10,775 nucleotides of DNA from Acanthamoeba sp. SK_2022b (Eukaryota; Discosea; Longamoebia; Acanthamoebidae): contig JANDJZ010001223.1 of NCBI GenBank assembly GCA_027943245.1, positions 1 to 10,775 on the forward strand, in the 5' to 3' direction. The notes below the pieces were generated by a model that saw nothing but the letters and a program-made list of their open reading frames with translations, made no database searches and had not been told where the DNA came from. The first letter of the stretch is position 1; each line of letters starts with the position of its first letter. Below, piece after piece: positions 1-7,012 of the stretch. A program made the translations under genes and the position numbers.

Positions 1-170
1 CCTCTCAAACCCCTATGCAACTCCTATGTAACCTCTATGCAACTCGTATGTAACCCCTATGCAACACCATTTGAAACCCCTATGTAACCCTTGTGCCACT
101 CCTATGTAACCTCTATGTAACCATGATGCAACCCCTATACAACTCCTATGTAACCCTGATGTACAACTAC
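1..170. repeat. 11-bp minisatellite, consensus YCYTATGYAAC
   Basis: About fifteen consecutive units, nearly all 11 bases and nearly all ending in AAC, can be read by eye: CCCTATGCAAC, TCCTATGTAAC, CTCTATGCAAC, TCGTATGTAAC and so on. A few diverged units are 10, 12 or 13 bases long. The period is not a multiple of three and every frame holds frequent stops, so this is not coding. The array runs off the left edge of the window. On the right it gives way at about 170 to the CACCATCAC-type satellite, whose commonest unit is also 11 bp. Confidence 0.88.
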
Positions 171-1401
171 ACCACACCATCACAACACCATCACCACACC
201 ATCATCACCACACCATCATAACACCATCATCACCACACCACCACACCACCACCACACCACCACACCATCACAACTATCACACCACCACACCATCACCACA
301 CCATCATCACACCATCATCACACCATCACTGCACCATCATCACCATCACCACACCATCATAACACCATCACCACACCATCACAACACCATCACCATCACC
401 ACACCACCATCATAACACCATCACACCACCATCACCACACCATCATAACACCATCACCACACCATCACACCACCATCACACCACCATCACCACACCATCA
501 CACCACCATCACAACACCATCACCACACCATCACCACACCATCACACCACCATCACCACCACCATCACACCACCATCACAACACCATCACCACACCATCA
601 TAACACCATCACACCACCATCATCACACCATCACCATCTACTACACACCACCATCACCATCACCACACCATCACACCACACCATCACACCACCATCACCA
701 TCACCACACCATCACCACACCATCACACCACACCATCACACCACACCATCACACCACACCATCACAACACCATCACCACACCATCACAACACCATCACCA
801 CACCATCACAACACCATCACCACACCATCACACCACCATCACCACACCATCACACCACCATCACCATCACCACACCATCACACCACCATCATCACACCAT
901 CACCACACCATCACACCACCATCACAACACCAGCACCACACCATCACACCACCATCACCACACCATCACACCACCATCATCACACCATCACCACACCATC
1001 ACACCACCATCACAACACCATCACCACACCATCACACCACCATCACCCACCACACCACACCATCATCACACCACCATCACCACACCATCATCACACCATC
1101 ACCCACCATCACACCATCACAACACCATCACCACACCATCACACCATCACAACACCATCACCACACCATCACAACACCATCACCACACCATCACACCACC
1201 ATCACCATCACCATCACCATCACCATCACAACATCATCACCACAACATCACACCACCATCACACCATCACCACAATTCCACCACTACACCACCCTAACAC
1301 AACAACAACACTACAACCCCAAAACAACACTGCAACATCACTACCACATCATTACCACAACACCACCACACCATCACTACACTTTCACAACACCATCACA
1401 A
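171..1401. repeat. C/A-rich satellite (CACCATCAC family), left block
   Basis: Over 1.2 kb is built from CACCATCACCA, CACCATCACAA and CACCATCATAA 11-mers mixed with 9-bp and 3-bp variants. I count only three G on the + strand across the block. There is no gene here; open frames would encode only H/T/P/S strings. The last 100 bp (about 1275-1390) are more degenerate, with AAC and ACT variants. The block ends in the unit CACCATCACAA at 1391-1401, where the retrotransposon is inserted. Confidence 0.9.
1397..1401. repeat. Target-site duplication CACAA, left copy
   Basis: The five bases touching the left LTR are identical to the five bases touching the right LTR (6007-6011). Five base pairs is the usual duplication length for Ty1/copia integrase. 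CACAA is common in the surrounding satellite, so taken alone the match is weak. It is persuasive because removing the element and one copy restores the 11-bp repeat phase. Confidence 0.75.
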
Positions 1402-1444
1402 TGTTGTGATGTACACTGTGTGGTGAAGAGTAAAGTGTGAAGTG

Positions 1445-1466
1445 AGAGAGAACAGGGGTTCTCTCT
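1445..1466 (-). promoter_or_regulatory. LTR hairpin beside the poly(A) signal
   Basis: Arms 1445-1453 (AGAGAGAAC) and 1458-1466 (GTTCTCTCT) are perfect 9-bp complements around a 4-base loop. In transcript orientation the hairpin begins just after AATAAA, so it probably lies near the R/U5 boundary or the cleavage site. In the other LTR, 5831 is G where 1452 is A, which breaks one pair on the transcript strand. The fold is seen in sequence; its function is inferred. Confidence 0.55.
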
Positions 1467-1469
1467 GGT

Positions 1470-1475
1470 TTTATT
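1470..1475 (-). promoter_or_regulatory. Candidate poly(A) signal AATAAA in the 3' LTR
   Basis: Minus-strand AATAAA within TAATAAAACC. It is the only canonical signal in the LTR and sits in the second half in transcript order, as expected for the R region. The decayed LTR relic at 7840-7895 keeps this stretch best, which suggests constraint or simply chance survival. The same hexamer occurs in the 5' LTR at 5849-5854. Confidence 0.6.
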
Positions 1476-1526
1476 ACTGCTGAATAGATTGTTGTAGACA
1501 GTTGTACTACAACATAACTCCTAAAC

Positions 1527-1542
1527 TTAAGGCATGCCTTAA
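1527..1542. promoter_or_regulatory. 16-bp perfect palindrome in LTR
   Basis: TTAAGGCATGCCTTAA is exactly self-complementary and is repeated in the other LTR at 5906-5921. It lies upstream of the AATAAA in transcript order, hence in the presumed U3. It could be a dimeric transcription-factor site. No factor can be assigned from sequence alone. Confidence 0.5.
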
Positions 1543-1627
1543 TGTGCCATGAGCTCATTAAGTCCTACCTCATTTGGTGTTCCAGGGTGACTGTTGATCA
1601 GAGTACCTTATTAGGTAACTCACAACA

Positions 1628-1636
1628 CGCCCCTTT
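1628..1636 (-). promoter_or_regulatory. Polypurine tract (plus-strand primer site)
   Basis: The minus strand reads AAAGGGGCG directly before the TG of the 3' LTR. This is the position where the RNase H-resistant purine primer for second-strand synthesis lies in LTR elements. It is short, with one C before the final G. It lies 7 bases past the terminal TGA of pol (1646-1644) and immediately follows the in-frame TAA (1637-1635). Confidence 0.75.
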
Positions 1637-1643
1637 AACAGTA

Positions 1644-3956
1644 TCAGGAACACCTCACAAGATTTAGCTCAACACACAAGTCATTCACGCGTCCTCTACC
1701 GAGGGCCTTCATGAGCATATCGGCCAGCATGATGGCCATGGGCATGTGATGAAGGCTAATCGTCTCGTTGGCTAGGTTCTCGCGTACCAGCGCCAACTTG
1801 ATGCCGTAGTGCTTCGATCGCTGGTGGTACTCGCCCGGTCGTGAGGTCGCGATCGTTAGCGCACTCTCGTTGTCACAGTAGATCGGCATTCGACTCGCTC
1901 GATCGAGTCCTAAGTCATCATAGAAGTGGCTGAGGAAGATCGCGTGCTTGATGGCTTTGGCCAGCGCATTGAGTTCAGCCTCGGCGGTCGACGTAGCTAT
2001 GCAGGATTGATTCTTCACTCTCCAGTAGACTGGGCCGCCTGCAATCGTGTAGAGTATACCGGACGTTGACTTGCGTGTAGTCTTGTCTCCAGCCCAGTCG
2101 GCATCTGAGAAGCCTCTGGTCGTGAGGCCGCTTGTGTCTGGCGTGTATCGTATCGCCAGCTCTTGCGTGCCACGCAAGTACCTAAATAAATGTTTCACCG
2201 CGGCCCAGTGTTCCCCCCCATAGGCGTTCAGATGCCTACTGAGGACACATGTTGTGTACACAATGTCCAGTCGCGAGGCCAGGGCAATGTAGTTGAGCCG
2301 TCCCACAGCCAATCGATACAGCACGTCGACGAACTCCAGTGGAGTCTTCTCAAGCGTAGGAAGCTGGAGACCAGGCTCCATGGGCGTGCCGATTGCCTTC
2401 GAGGTTGCGAATCCGAAGTCGTGTAGTAGTTCTTGTATCTTGCCTGCTTGACGTAGTAATATCGATCCATCTTCATCGTCGCGAATCACTTCGAGTGACA
2501 GAATCGAAGTCGCGATGCCTAGGTCGATCATCTTGAACCCGTCGTGCAGTACCTTCTTGATACCTGGCACAAATTGCTCCGGCGTGTAGATCACGCAGTC
2601 ATCGACGTAGACTGCTACATAGACTGCGTGCTTGCCCTCATACCTGATGTAGACGCACGGGTCGGCACGCGTCGGCGTGAAACCTCTCGTACATAGGTGT
2701 GCATCGAGCATCCGGTTCCACTCGAGGGGTGCTTGTTTGAGTCCATAAAGACTCTTACATAGTAGGCATACGTGGTCTGGACGCCCCTTGTCCACAAAGC
2801 CCTCGGGTTGCCGCACGTAGTTCTCCTCGGGGAGGGTAGCGTTGAGGAACGCCATGGTCACGTCCATCTGATGGACTGCGTAGCCGACCTGTACAGCTAT
2901 CGCGATGAGTACCCGTAGGTGTTCAAGGCGTACCACCGGTGCAAACGTCTCATCGAAATCTACTCCGTAGACTTGAGTGAAGCCTCTCACTATCCAACGG
3001 GCCTTGAACCGGTCGATCGAGCCATCCGCGTGACGCTTGATCTTGAATAGCCACTTGGTGTCAATGATATTCCTCCCGGCAGGTGGGGGTACCAGTTCGA
3101 ACGTACCATTCGTCATTATCGCGTTGTACTCATCGCGCATGGCGGCTTTCCAGTCTTCAGCGTGCAATGAGTTGACAGCTTCGGCGTACGTTGTCGGGAT
3201 CTTGACGCTATTCTCATCCTGGTACGGCTTGTCCTCTCTTGCTACGCAGGCGTGAAACTCTTGAGAGTAGAGTTTGGGTGCTATCCTCATGCGTGCCGGC
3301 GGTTTCTTGGGTGTAGGACGCATTCTGTCGCGCCACAGTATTGGCGCGGGTTTCTTCTTGCTGGTCGTCTCGTGTCCTCCGTCGTCCAGCTCTTCGTCTG
3401 ATGGGGTCGCATCCTCTGCGTGATTGGGGTCGCTGGTCTCTTCTACCTCACTGGCCGGTTCGCTTTCCTGGTCATTGGCTTCCTCTTCGATGGGTCCTTG
3501 ATGAAGAGTGACCAGTTCGGGTTCGTTGCGGTGAATTTCCGCCCTGGTCGTGGGCGGCAACGGCGGCGGCACGGCGAGTGCTAGGTCCACGTCCGGGTCT
3601 CGTACGTTGATAGGCTCCTTGCTGGTGCCTTCTGGAACGTTAAATATCACGTCTCTCGTCTCTAATACCTTATTTTCAATCAGGATCCGGTGATGCGAGG
3701 CGTCCGCTCGTGCCGGGCCGAGGTAGATTCCGAGACGCGTTCGATCTGCCAGTTTGCTTCTACCCACCGGGTTGGTGAGTACTTCGACACGCTGGCCGAA
3801 CCTGTGTAGATGACCGATGTCTACATGCGGTTCATTCTTGTTGAACCATTGGCTGAGTGGAGTGTCGAAGTCGTTGGCCGTCGTCGGTAGCCGGTTGTTG
3901 ATCGCGCAGGCCGTGAGTGTGGCTTCTCCCCAGTACTTCGGTGACATGGCCGCGTC
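1644..3956 (-). CDS. Integrase C-terminus, reverse transcriptase and RNase H segment
   Basis: Open from below the third TGA to the terminal TGA; residues are counted from the first ATG (3947). Residues 1-105 (MSPKYWGEA to RDVIFNV) are the integrase C-terminal region. Residues 140-200 are an acidic linker. RT spans about 266-510: LVPPPAG and IDTKWLFKIK, QMDV with catalytic D362, KSLYGLKQAP, and YVDD at 447-450 (bases 2609-2598). RNase H covers about 611-745, with candidate active-site D615 (FSDADWAG), E656 (STAEAE) and D692 (CDNES), ending in a LADML motif. RT copies the element RNA and RNase H removes it. Several Met, Leu and Val residues replace usual Thr, Pro and Ala (for example in MDVTMAF, SRLDIVY and MLMKAL), each explicable as CpG to TpG. 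TGA 1646-1644 is backed by an in-frame TAA at 1637-1635. Confidence 0.94.
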   Translation of the reverse strand, partial: DAAMSPKYWGEATLTACAINNRLPTTANDFDTPLSQWFNKNEPHVDIGHLHRFGQRVEVLTNPVGRSKLADRTRLGIYLGPARADASHHRILIENKVLETRDVIFNVPEGTSKEPINVRDPDVDLALAVPPPLPPTTRAEIHRNEPELVTLHQGPIEEEANDQESEPASEVEETSDPNHAEDATPSDEELDDGGHETTSKKKPAPILWRDRMRPTPKKPPARMRIAPKLYSQEFHACVAREDKPYQDENSVKIPTTYAEAVNSLHAEDWKAAMRDEYNAIMTNGTFELVPPPAGRNIIDTKWLFKIKRHADGSIDRFKARWIVRGFTQVYGVDFDETFAPVVRLEHLRVLIAIAVQVGYAVHQMDVTMAFLNATLPEENYVRQPEGFVDKGRPDHVCLLCKSLYGLKQAPLEWNRMLDAHLCTRGFTPTRADPCVYIRYEGKHAVYVAVYVDDCVIYTPEQFVPGIKKVLHDGFKMIDLGIATSILSLEVIRDDEDGSILLRQAGKIQELLHDFGFATSKAIGTPMEPGLQLPTLEKTPLEFVDVLYRLAVGRLNYIALASRLDIVYTTCVLSRHLNAYGGEHWAAVKHLFRYLRGTQELAIRYTPDTSGLTTRGFSDADWAGDKTTRKSTSGILYTIAGGPVYWRVKNQSCIATSTAEAELNALAKAIKHAIFLSHFYDDLGLDRASRMPIYCDNESALTIATSRPGEYHQRSKHYGIKLALVRENLANETISLHHMPMAIMLADMLMKALGRGRVNDLCVELNLVRCS

Positions 3957-4370
3957 TCAAAGCATGCACCTGACCATCTCTAGTAGTGTGCGGTTGAAGC
4001 GTTCTGCCACTCCGTTGTGCTCGGGCGTACGCGCTGGTGTCTTCTCGTGCGCGATCCTTCTCTCGACTAGGTAGCGCTGGACTGCGGCGCTCGTGTATTC
4101 ACCGCCCTGGTCGCTCCGCAGTACTCTGCATCGTCGGTTGATGCCTGCCGACTCGAGGAAGTGTCTGATCGTCTCGCTGACCTCACTCCTGTGTCTGATG
4201 AGGTAGATCGTTGCGTACCGGCTGTAGTCATCAATGAACGACACGTAGTACCGCTTTCCTGATGGTGTGTCCACTGGTAGTGGTCCACACACGTCCGTGT
4301 GGACCCGCTCAAGGGGTCTGGTCGCTCTCGGGGCCGGTCCGTCGTGGATGTCTGGCCACGTAGCTTTCGC
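3957..4370 (-). CDS. Integrase catalytic core segment
   Basis: Open between the second and third TGA codons, in the same frame as its neighbours. It begins AKATWPDIHDG and continues into HTDVCGP, the first catalytic Asp at 4295-4293. The second Asp is in RSDQGGEY (4112-4110) and the Glu in HNGVAERFNR (4004-4002). The spacing is D-60-D-35-E, and the 35-residue gap is the retroviral/copia integrase hallmark. The protein would join cDNA ends to host DNA and make the 5-bp duplication seen at the element ends. No ATG starts this piece; it is an internal slice of the polyprotein, expressed only if the upstream TGAs are bypassed. The W in AKATW sits where copia relatives usually have R, as expected if CGG became TGG. 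Confidence 0.93.
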   Translation of the reverse strand, partial: AKATWPDIHDGPAPRATRPLERVHTDVCGPLPVDTPSGKRYYVSFIDDYSRYATIYLIRHRSEVSETIRHFLESAGINRRCRVLRSDQGGEYTSAAVQRYLVERRIAHEKTPARTPEHNGVAERFNRTLLEMVRCML

Positions 4371-5720
4371 TCAAATGCACACGTCGCACGGTGAAAGCGT
4401 GCCTCCGGCGTGCGCTAGACCGAGGGACTTGATCAGGGCACGTAGTTGCGTTTCACCTACGTGTCCGTATCGGCGGTGGAGCTGGTCTAGCGAGTAGTTC
4501 TCCCGGACGACATTCACTTGAGGTTGTGTCGGTCGGATTGGCTTGATCGGTAGCGCCAGCATGCCTCCTCGCAGCGTCGCCTGTAGCACTTTTCTGCCCT
4601 CACGATTGAACACGCTGCCTCCTGAGCAGTTTATCCGTACCTCGTTCCCTCTGGCCGTCACCATGGCCGTGGAGATGAGGTTCTTTGCAAGTCCTGGCGC
4701 GTACAATACTCTTGCAAACGTCACCGCCTCTTTGACTCCGTCGACCCACACGTTCGCGTGTACAACTCCGAGTCCTTCGATCTTGCACTTGAAGTTGTTG
4801 CCGAGAAGTAGGCTCTGCCCTTCAGCCTCAAGACTGACATAGTCGTGTAGCCAGTCCTTCCTGCATGTGACATGTGCTGTTGCTCCGGAGTCCAAATACC
4901 AGTGGTCTTTGGACTCCGTAACGGCTAGTACTTGCTCAGTTGCCGAGAGAATGGTCTCTTCTCTCGCTCCGACGCTTCGCTGGCCGCTTCCCTTGCTATC
5001 TCTGGGCTTCCTGCCCTTGAGCTTGGGACAGTCGCATCTTCTGTGCCCGACCTCACCACATTTGAAGCACTTACCAGTAAACCTTCTGGGTTTGCCGTTG
5101 TCGGACTTCGCGTCGGAGTTTTGCTCCCGTTGTCCTCGTGGCGCTTGAACGATGTTAACGGACTCGTGTGTTGCTGTCTTTGCAACGCGGGCGGCCTCGC
5201 GCTGAAACAGTAGCCGCTTGGCCTCTCTGTAGCTCATTTCCCTCGCGCTCTCGATGATTGTCTGCACCGACTCGTACTCCTCTGGGAGTCCATCGAGCAT
5301 GATCGCGAGTGCCAGGTCCTTGTCGACCTTGTAGTCCTGTCCTGCCAGGTCCTTCGTGGCCTTGTCTAGCCGCCTGAAGTACGTGTCTAGGGTCTCTCCG
5401 GGCTCGTATCGCATCCTCAAGTAGCGCTTGAGGTAGAGCGTGCGGTACCCCGTAGTCTTCGGTGCTAGCTGCTCGTCGAGTGCCTTCAGCATCTCCCTCA
5501 GGTCCTTGAGGTGTGAGCAGATCGTCCTGAACTGTGTGTCCAGACACAGAATGATGAAGCCAGCCGCCTGCTGCATTCTCATTCGTCTGTCGTTGTCTCC
5601 ATCGTTGGCCTTCTCCTTGCCCACGCCTCCGGGCTGCTCAGCGAACACAACGTCCCACAGGTTCCACGTGAGCAAGATGAACTCGAGCTCCTCACGCCAG
5701 GTGCTGTACTCCATAACCAA
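4371..5720 (-). CDS. gag-protease-integrase N-terminal segment
   Basis: Open from just below the first TGA (5723-5721) to TGA 4373-4371; residues are numbered from codon 5720-5718, which is TTG and probably not a true start. Residues 5-20 (YSTWREELEFIL and on) are the N-terminal copia Gag motif, and about 60-180 form the Gag core. The basic stretch near 194-220 leads into a CCHC zinc knuckle: C218, C221, H226, C231 (bases 5069-5028). This would bind element RNA in the virus-like particle. Protease follows, with WYLDSGAT at 274-281 and catalytic D277 (4892-4890). It would be an aspartic protease that dimerises to cut the polyprotein. Residues 409-448 are the integrase zinc-binding domain, with H415, H420, C445 and C448. 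The segment ends one codon after the last cysteine at a TGA, which would release Gag-PR without an active integrase. Confidence 0.93.
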   Translation of the reverse strand: MVMEYSTWREELEFILLTWNLWDVVFAEQPGGVGKEKANDGDNDRRMRMQQAAGFIILCLDTQFRTICSHLKDLREMLKALDEQLAPKTTGYRTLYLKRYLRMRYEPGETLDTYFRRLDKATKDLAGQDYKVDKDLALAIMLDGLPEEYESVQTIIESAREMSYREAKRLLFQREAARVAKTATHESVNIVQAPRGQREQNSDAKSDNGKPRRFTGKCFKCGEVGHRRCDCPKLKGRKPRDSKGSGQRSVGAREETILSATEQVLAVTESKDHWYLDSGATAHVTCRKDWLHDYVSLEAEGQSLLLGNNFKCKIEGLGVVHANVWVDGVKEAVTFARVLYAPGLAKNLISTAMVTARGNEVRINCSGGSVFNREGRKVLQATLRGGMLALPIKPIRPTQPQVNVVRENYSLDQLHRRYGHVGETQLRALIKSLGLAHAGGTLSPCDVCI

Positions 5721-5767
5721 TCAGAGTACATATCGCTTGGTGACTTCATAGTTACTCATCGTGAGCG

Positions 5768-5780
5768 TGGGCCCATAACC
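5768..5780 (-). promoter_or_regulatory. Primer-binding site for half initiator tRNA-Met
   Basis: On the + strand TGGGCCCATAACC abuts the 5' LTR with no gap. These 13 bases equal the anticodon arm of metazoan-type initiator tRNA-Met, including the CAT anticodon. They stop about nucleotide 39, where copia's half-tRNA primer is cleaved. AGCGTG just upstream (5764-5769) also resembles the tRNA but is offset by two bases. The usual PBS, complementary to a tRNA 3' CCA end, is absent: the element strand begins GGTTATGG rather than TGG plus acceptor stem. Confidence 0.85.
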
Positions 5781-6006
5781 TGTTGTGATGTACACTGTGT
5801 GGTGAAGAGTAAAGTGTGAAGTGAGAGAGAGCAGGGGTTCTCTCTGGTTTTATTACTGCTGAATAGATTGTTGTAGACAGTTGTACTACAACATAACTCC
5901 TAAACTTAAGGCATGCCTTAATGTGCCATGAGCTCATTAAGTCCTACCTCATTTGGTGTTCCAGGGTGACTGTTGATCAGAGTACCTTATTAGGTAACTC
6001 ACAACA
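5781..6006 (-). repeat. 5' LTR of the copia element
   Basis: 226 bp, same termini and internal features as the 3' LTR. It would hold the promoter and the RNA start, but I see no convincing TATA box on the minus strand. It carries AATAAA at 5849-5854, the palindrome at 5906-5921, and an 8-bp stem at 5869-5876 with 5886-5893. It has no CpG. G at 5831 is the only difference from its partner. Confidence 0.97.
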
Positions 6007-6011
6007 CACAA
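6007..6011. repeat. Target-site duplication CACAA, right copy
   Basis: It matches 1397-1401. The unit CACCATCACAA at 1391-1401 is complete on the left. CACAA here is the duplicated tail of that same unit, and the next base (6012) starts a fresh CACCATCACAA unit. Confidence 0.75.
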
Positions 6012-6121
6012 CACCATCACAACACCATCACAACACCATCACAACACCATCACAACACCATCACCACACCATCACCACACCATCACCACACCATCACCAC
6101 ACCATCACCACACCATCACAA
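6012..6121. repeat. Homogeneous 11-bp satellite array, ten units
   Basis: Exact tandem units: four CACCATCACAA, then five CACCATCACCA, then one CACCATCACAA, with no indel. This is the most regular part of the satellite in the window. It shows the 11-bp unit from which the noisier neighbouring tracts seem to derive. It directly follows the retrotransposon's target duplication. Confidence 0.92.
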
Positions 6122-6540
6122 CCACCATCACCACCACCACAACACCACAACACCACACCACCACCACAACACTACACCACCACCGCACCACACACAATAC
6201 CACACCACCACCACACCACACCACCACAACACTACACCACCACAACAACACCACACCACCACACCAACACTACAACACCACCACACCACCACCACAACAC
6301 CACAACACCACAACACCACCACAACACCACCACACAACACCACCACCACAACACCACACCACCACCACCACACACCACAACACACCACCACAACACCACA
6401 ACACCACCACACCACCACCACCACACAACACCACCACCACAACACCACCACACCACCACCACCACACAACACCACCACCACAACACCACCACAACACCAC
6501 CACACAACACCACCACAACACCACCACACAACACCACCAC

Positions 6541-6600
6541 CACCACAACACCACCACACAACACCACCACCACCACAACACCACCACACAACACCACCAC
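6541..6600. repeat. 30-bp tandem repeat, two perfect copies
   Basis: 6541-6570 and 6571-6600 are identical, and a third copy starts at 6601 before diverging after about 12 bases. The unit joins CACCACAACACC to CACCACACAACACC-type words. This is a local higher-order period within the C/A tract. Confidence 0.85.
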
Positions 6601-6798
6601 CACCACAACACCACACCAACACCACCACACAACACCACACAACACCATCACAACACCACCACACAACACCACCACCACCACAACACCACACCAACACCAC
6701 CACACAACACCACCACCACAACAACACCACACCAACACCACCACACAACACCACCACCACAACAACACCACACCAACACAACACCACCACCACAACAA

Positions 6799-7012
6799 CA
6801 CAACACCACCAAACCACCACCACCACCACCACAACACCACCACAACACCACACCACACCAACGCACCACCACCACAACACCACACCACACCACCAACACC
6901 ACACCACCACAACACCACAACACCACCAAACCACCACCACCACCACAACACCACCACAACACCACACCACACCAACACACCACCACCACAACACCACACC
7001 ACCACACCACCA
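6799..7012. repeat. Roughly 117-bp tandem duplication in the satellite
   Basis: The rare word CACCACCAAACCACC occurs near 6805 and again near 6922, about 117 bases apart. About 95 bases after each copy align closely, with a 3-bp length difference in the CAC run and a G (ACGCACC) in the first copy where the second has A. This points to unequal exchange or slippage in blocks larger than the basic unit. Confidence 0.7.

Larger units (their letters stand above)
1402..1627 (-). repeat. 3' LTR of the copia element
   Basis: 226 bp, TG...CA termini (TGTTGTGA at one end, TCACAACA at the other, a short inverted terminal repeat). It is identical to the LTR at 5781-6006 except for position 1452. It contains no CpG dinucleotide. 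On the minus strand it carries AATAAA (1470-1475), a hairpin just downstream of it, a 16-bp palindrome (1527-1542) and an 8-bp stem (1490-1497 with 1507-1514). Confidence 0.97.
1644..5759 (-). pseudogene. gag-pol polyprotein, one frame with three TGA stops
   Basis: A single uninterrupted phase of 1,372 codons runs from ATG at 5759-5757 to TGA at 1646-1644. It encodes Gag, protease, integrase, RT and RNase H in that order. Internal TGA codons lie at 5723-5721 (codon 13), 4373-4371 (after the integrase zinc motif) and 3959-3957 (just after the integrase DDE core). No frameshift is present. The segments either side of each stop keep family-conserved sequence, so the breaks are recent point changes. 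ATG 5759 is preferred because the conserved YSTWREEL motif starts only about 15 codons in, and this is the only upstream in-frame ATG after the PBS. ATG at 5714 lies below the first stop and could still start a nearly complete Gag. The pieces are annotated separately below. Confidence 0.9.
1402..6006 (-). mobile_element. Ty1/copia LTR retrotransposon, full length, defective ORF
   Basis: A 4,605-bp element is bounded by two 226-bp direct LTRs beginning TG and ending CA, with a 5-bp target duplication CACAA. Read on the minus strand the order is 5' LTR, PBS abutting the LTR, a single gag-pol frame, a purine tract, and the 3' LTR. The domain order Gag, protease, integrase, RT, RNase H (integrase before RT) defines Ty1/copia. 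The coding frame is closed by three in-frame TGA codons but shows no frameshift, and all catalytic motifs are legible. The LTRs differ at one base (1452 A, 5831 G). The size is close to the roughly 5 kb usual for copia elements, so nothing large is missing. This copy would need readthrough or help in trans to move. Confidence 0.96.

Noticed and set aside
171..1401. CRISPR-like array of short repeats
   Set aside because: No unique spacers of constant length and no cas genes; units are contiguous satellite in a eukaryotic context.
5761..5780. A tRNA-Met gene
   Set aside because: Only the anticodon-arm segment is present. There is no acceptor, D or T arm; it is the retrotransposon primer-binding site.
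1402..6006. Chromosomal host gene or domesticated copia protein
   Set aside because: Complete LTRs, PBS, purine tract and target duplication show an inserted element, and three stops argue against a maintained host role.
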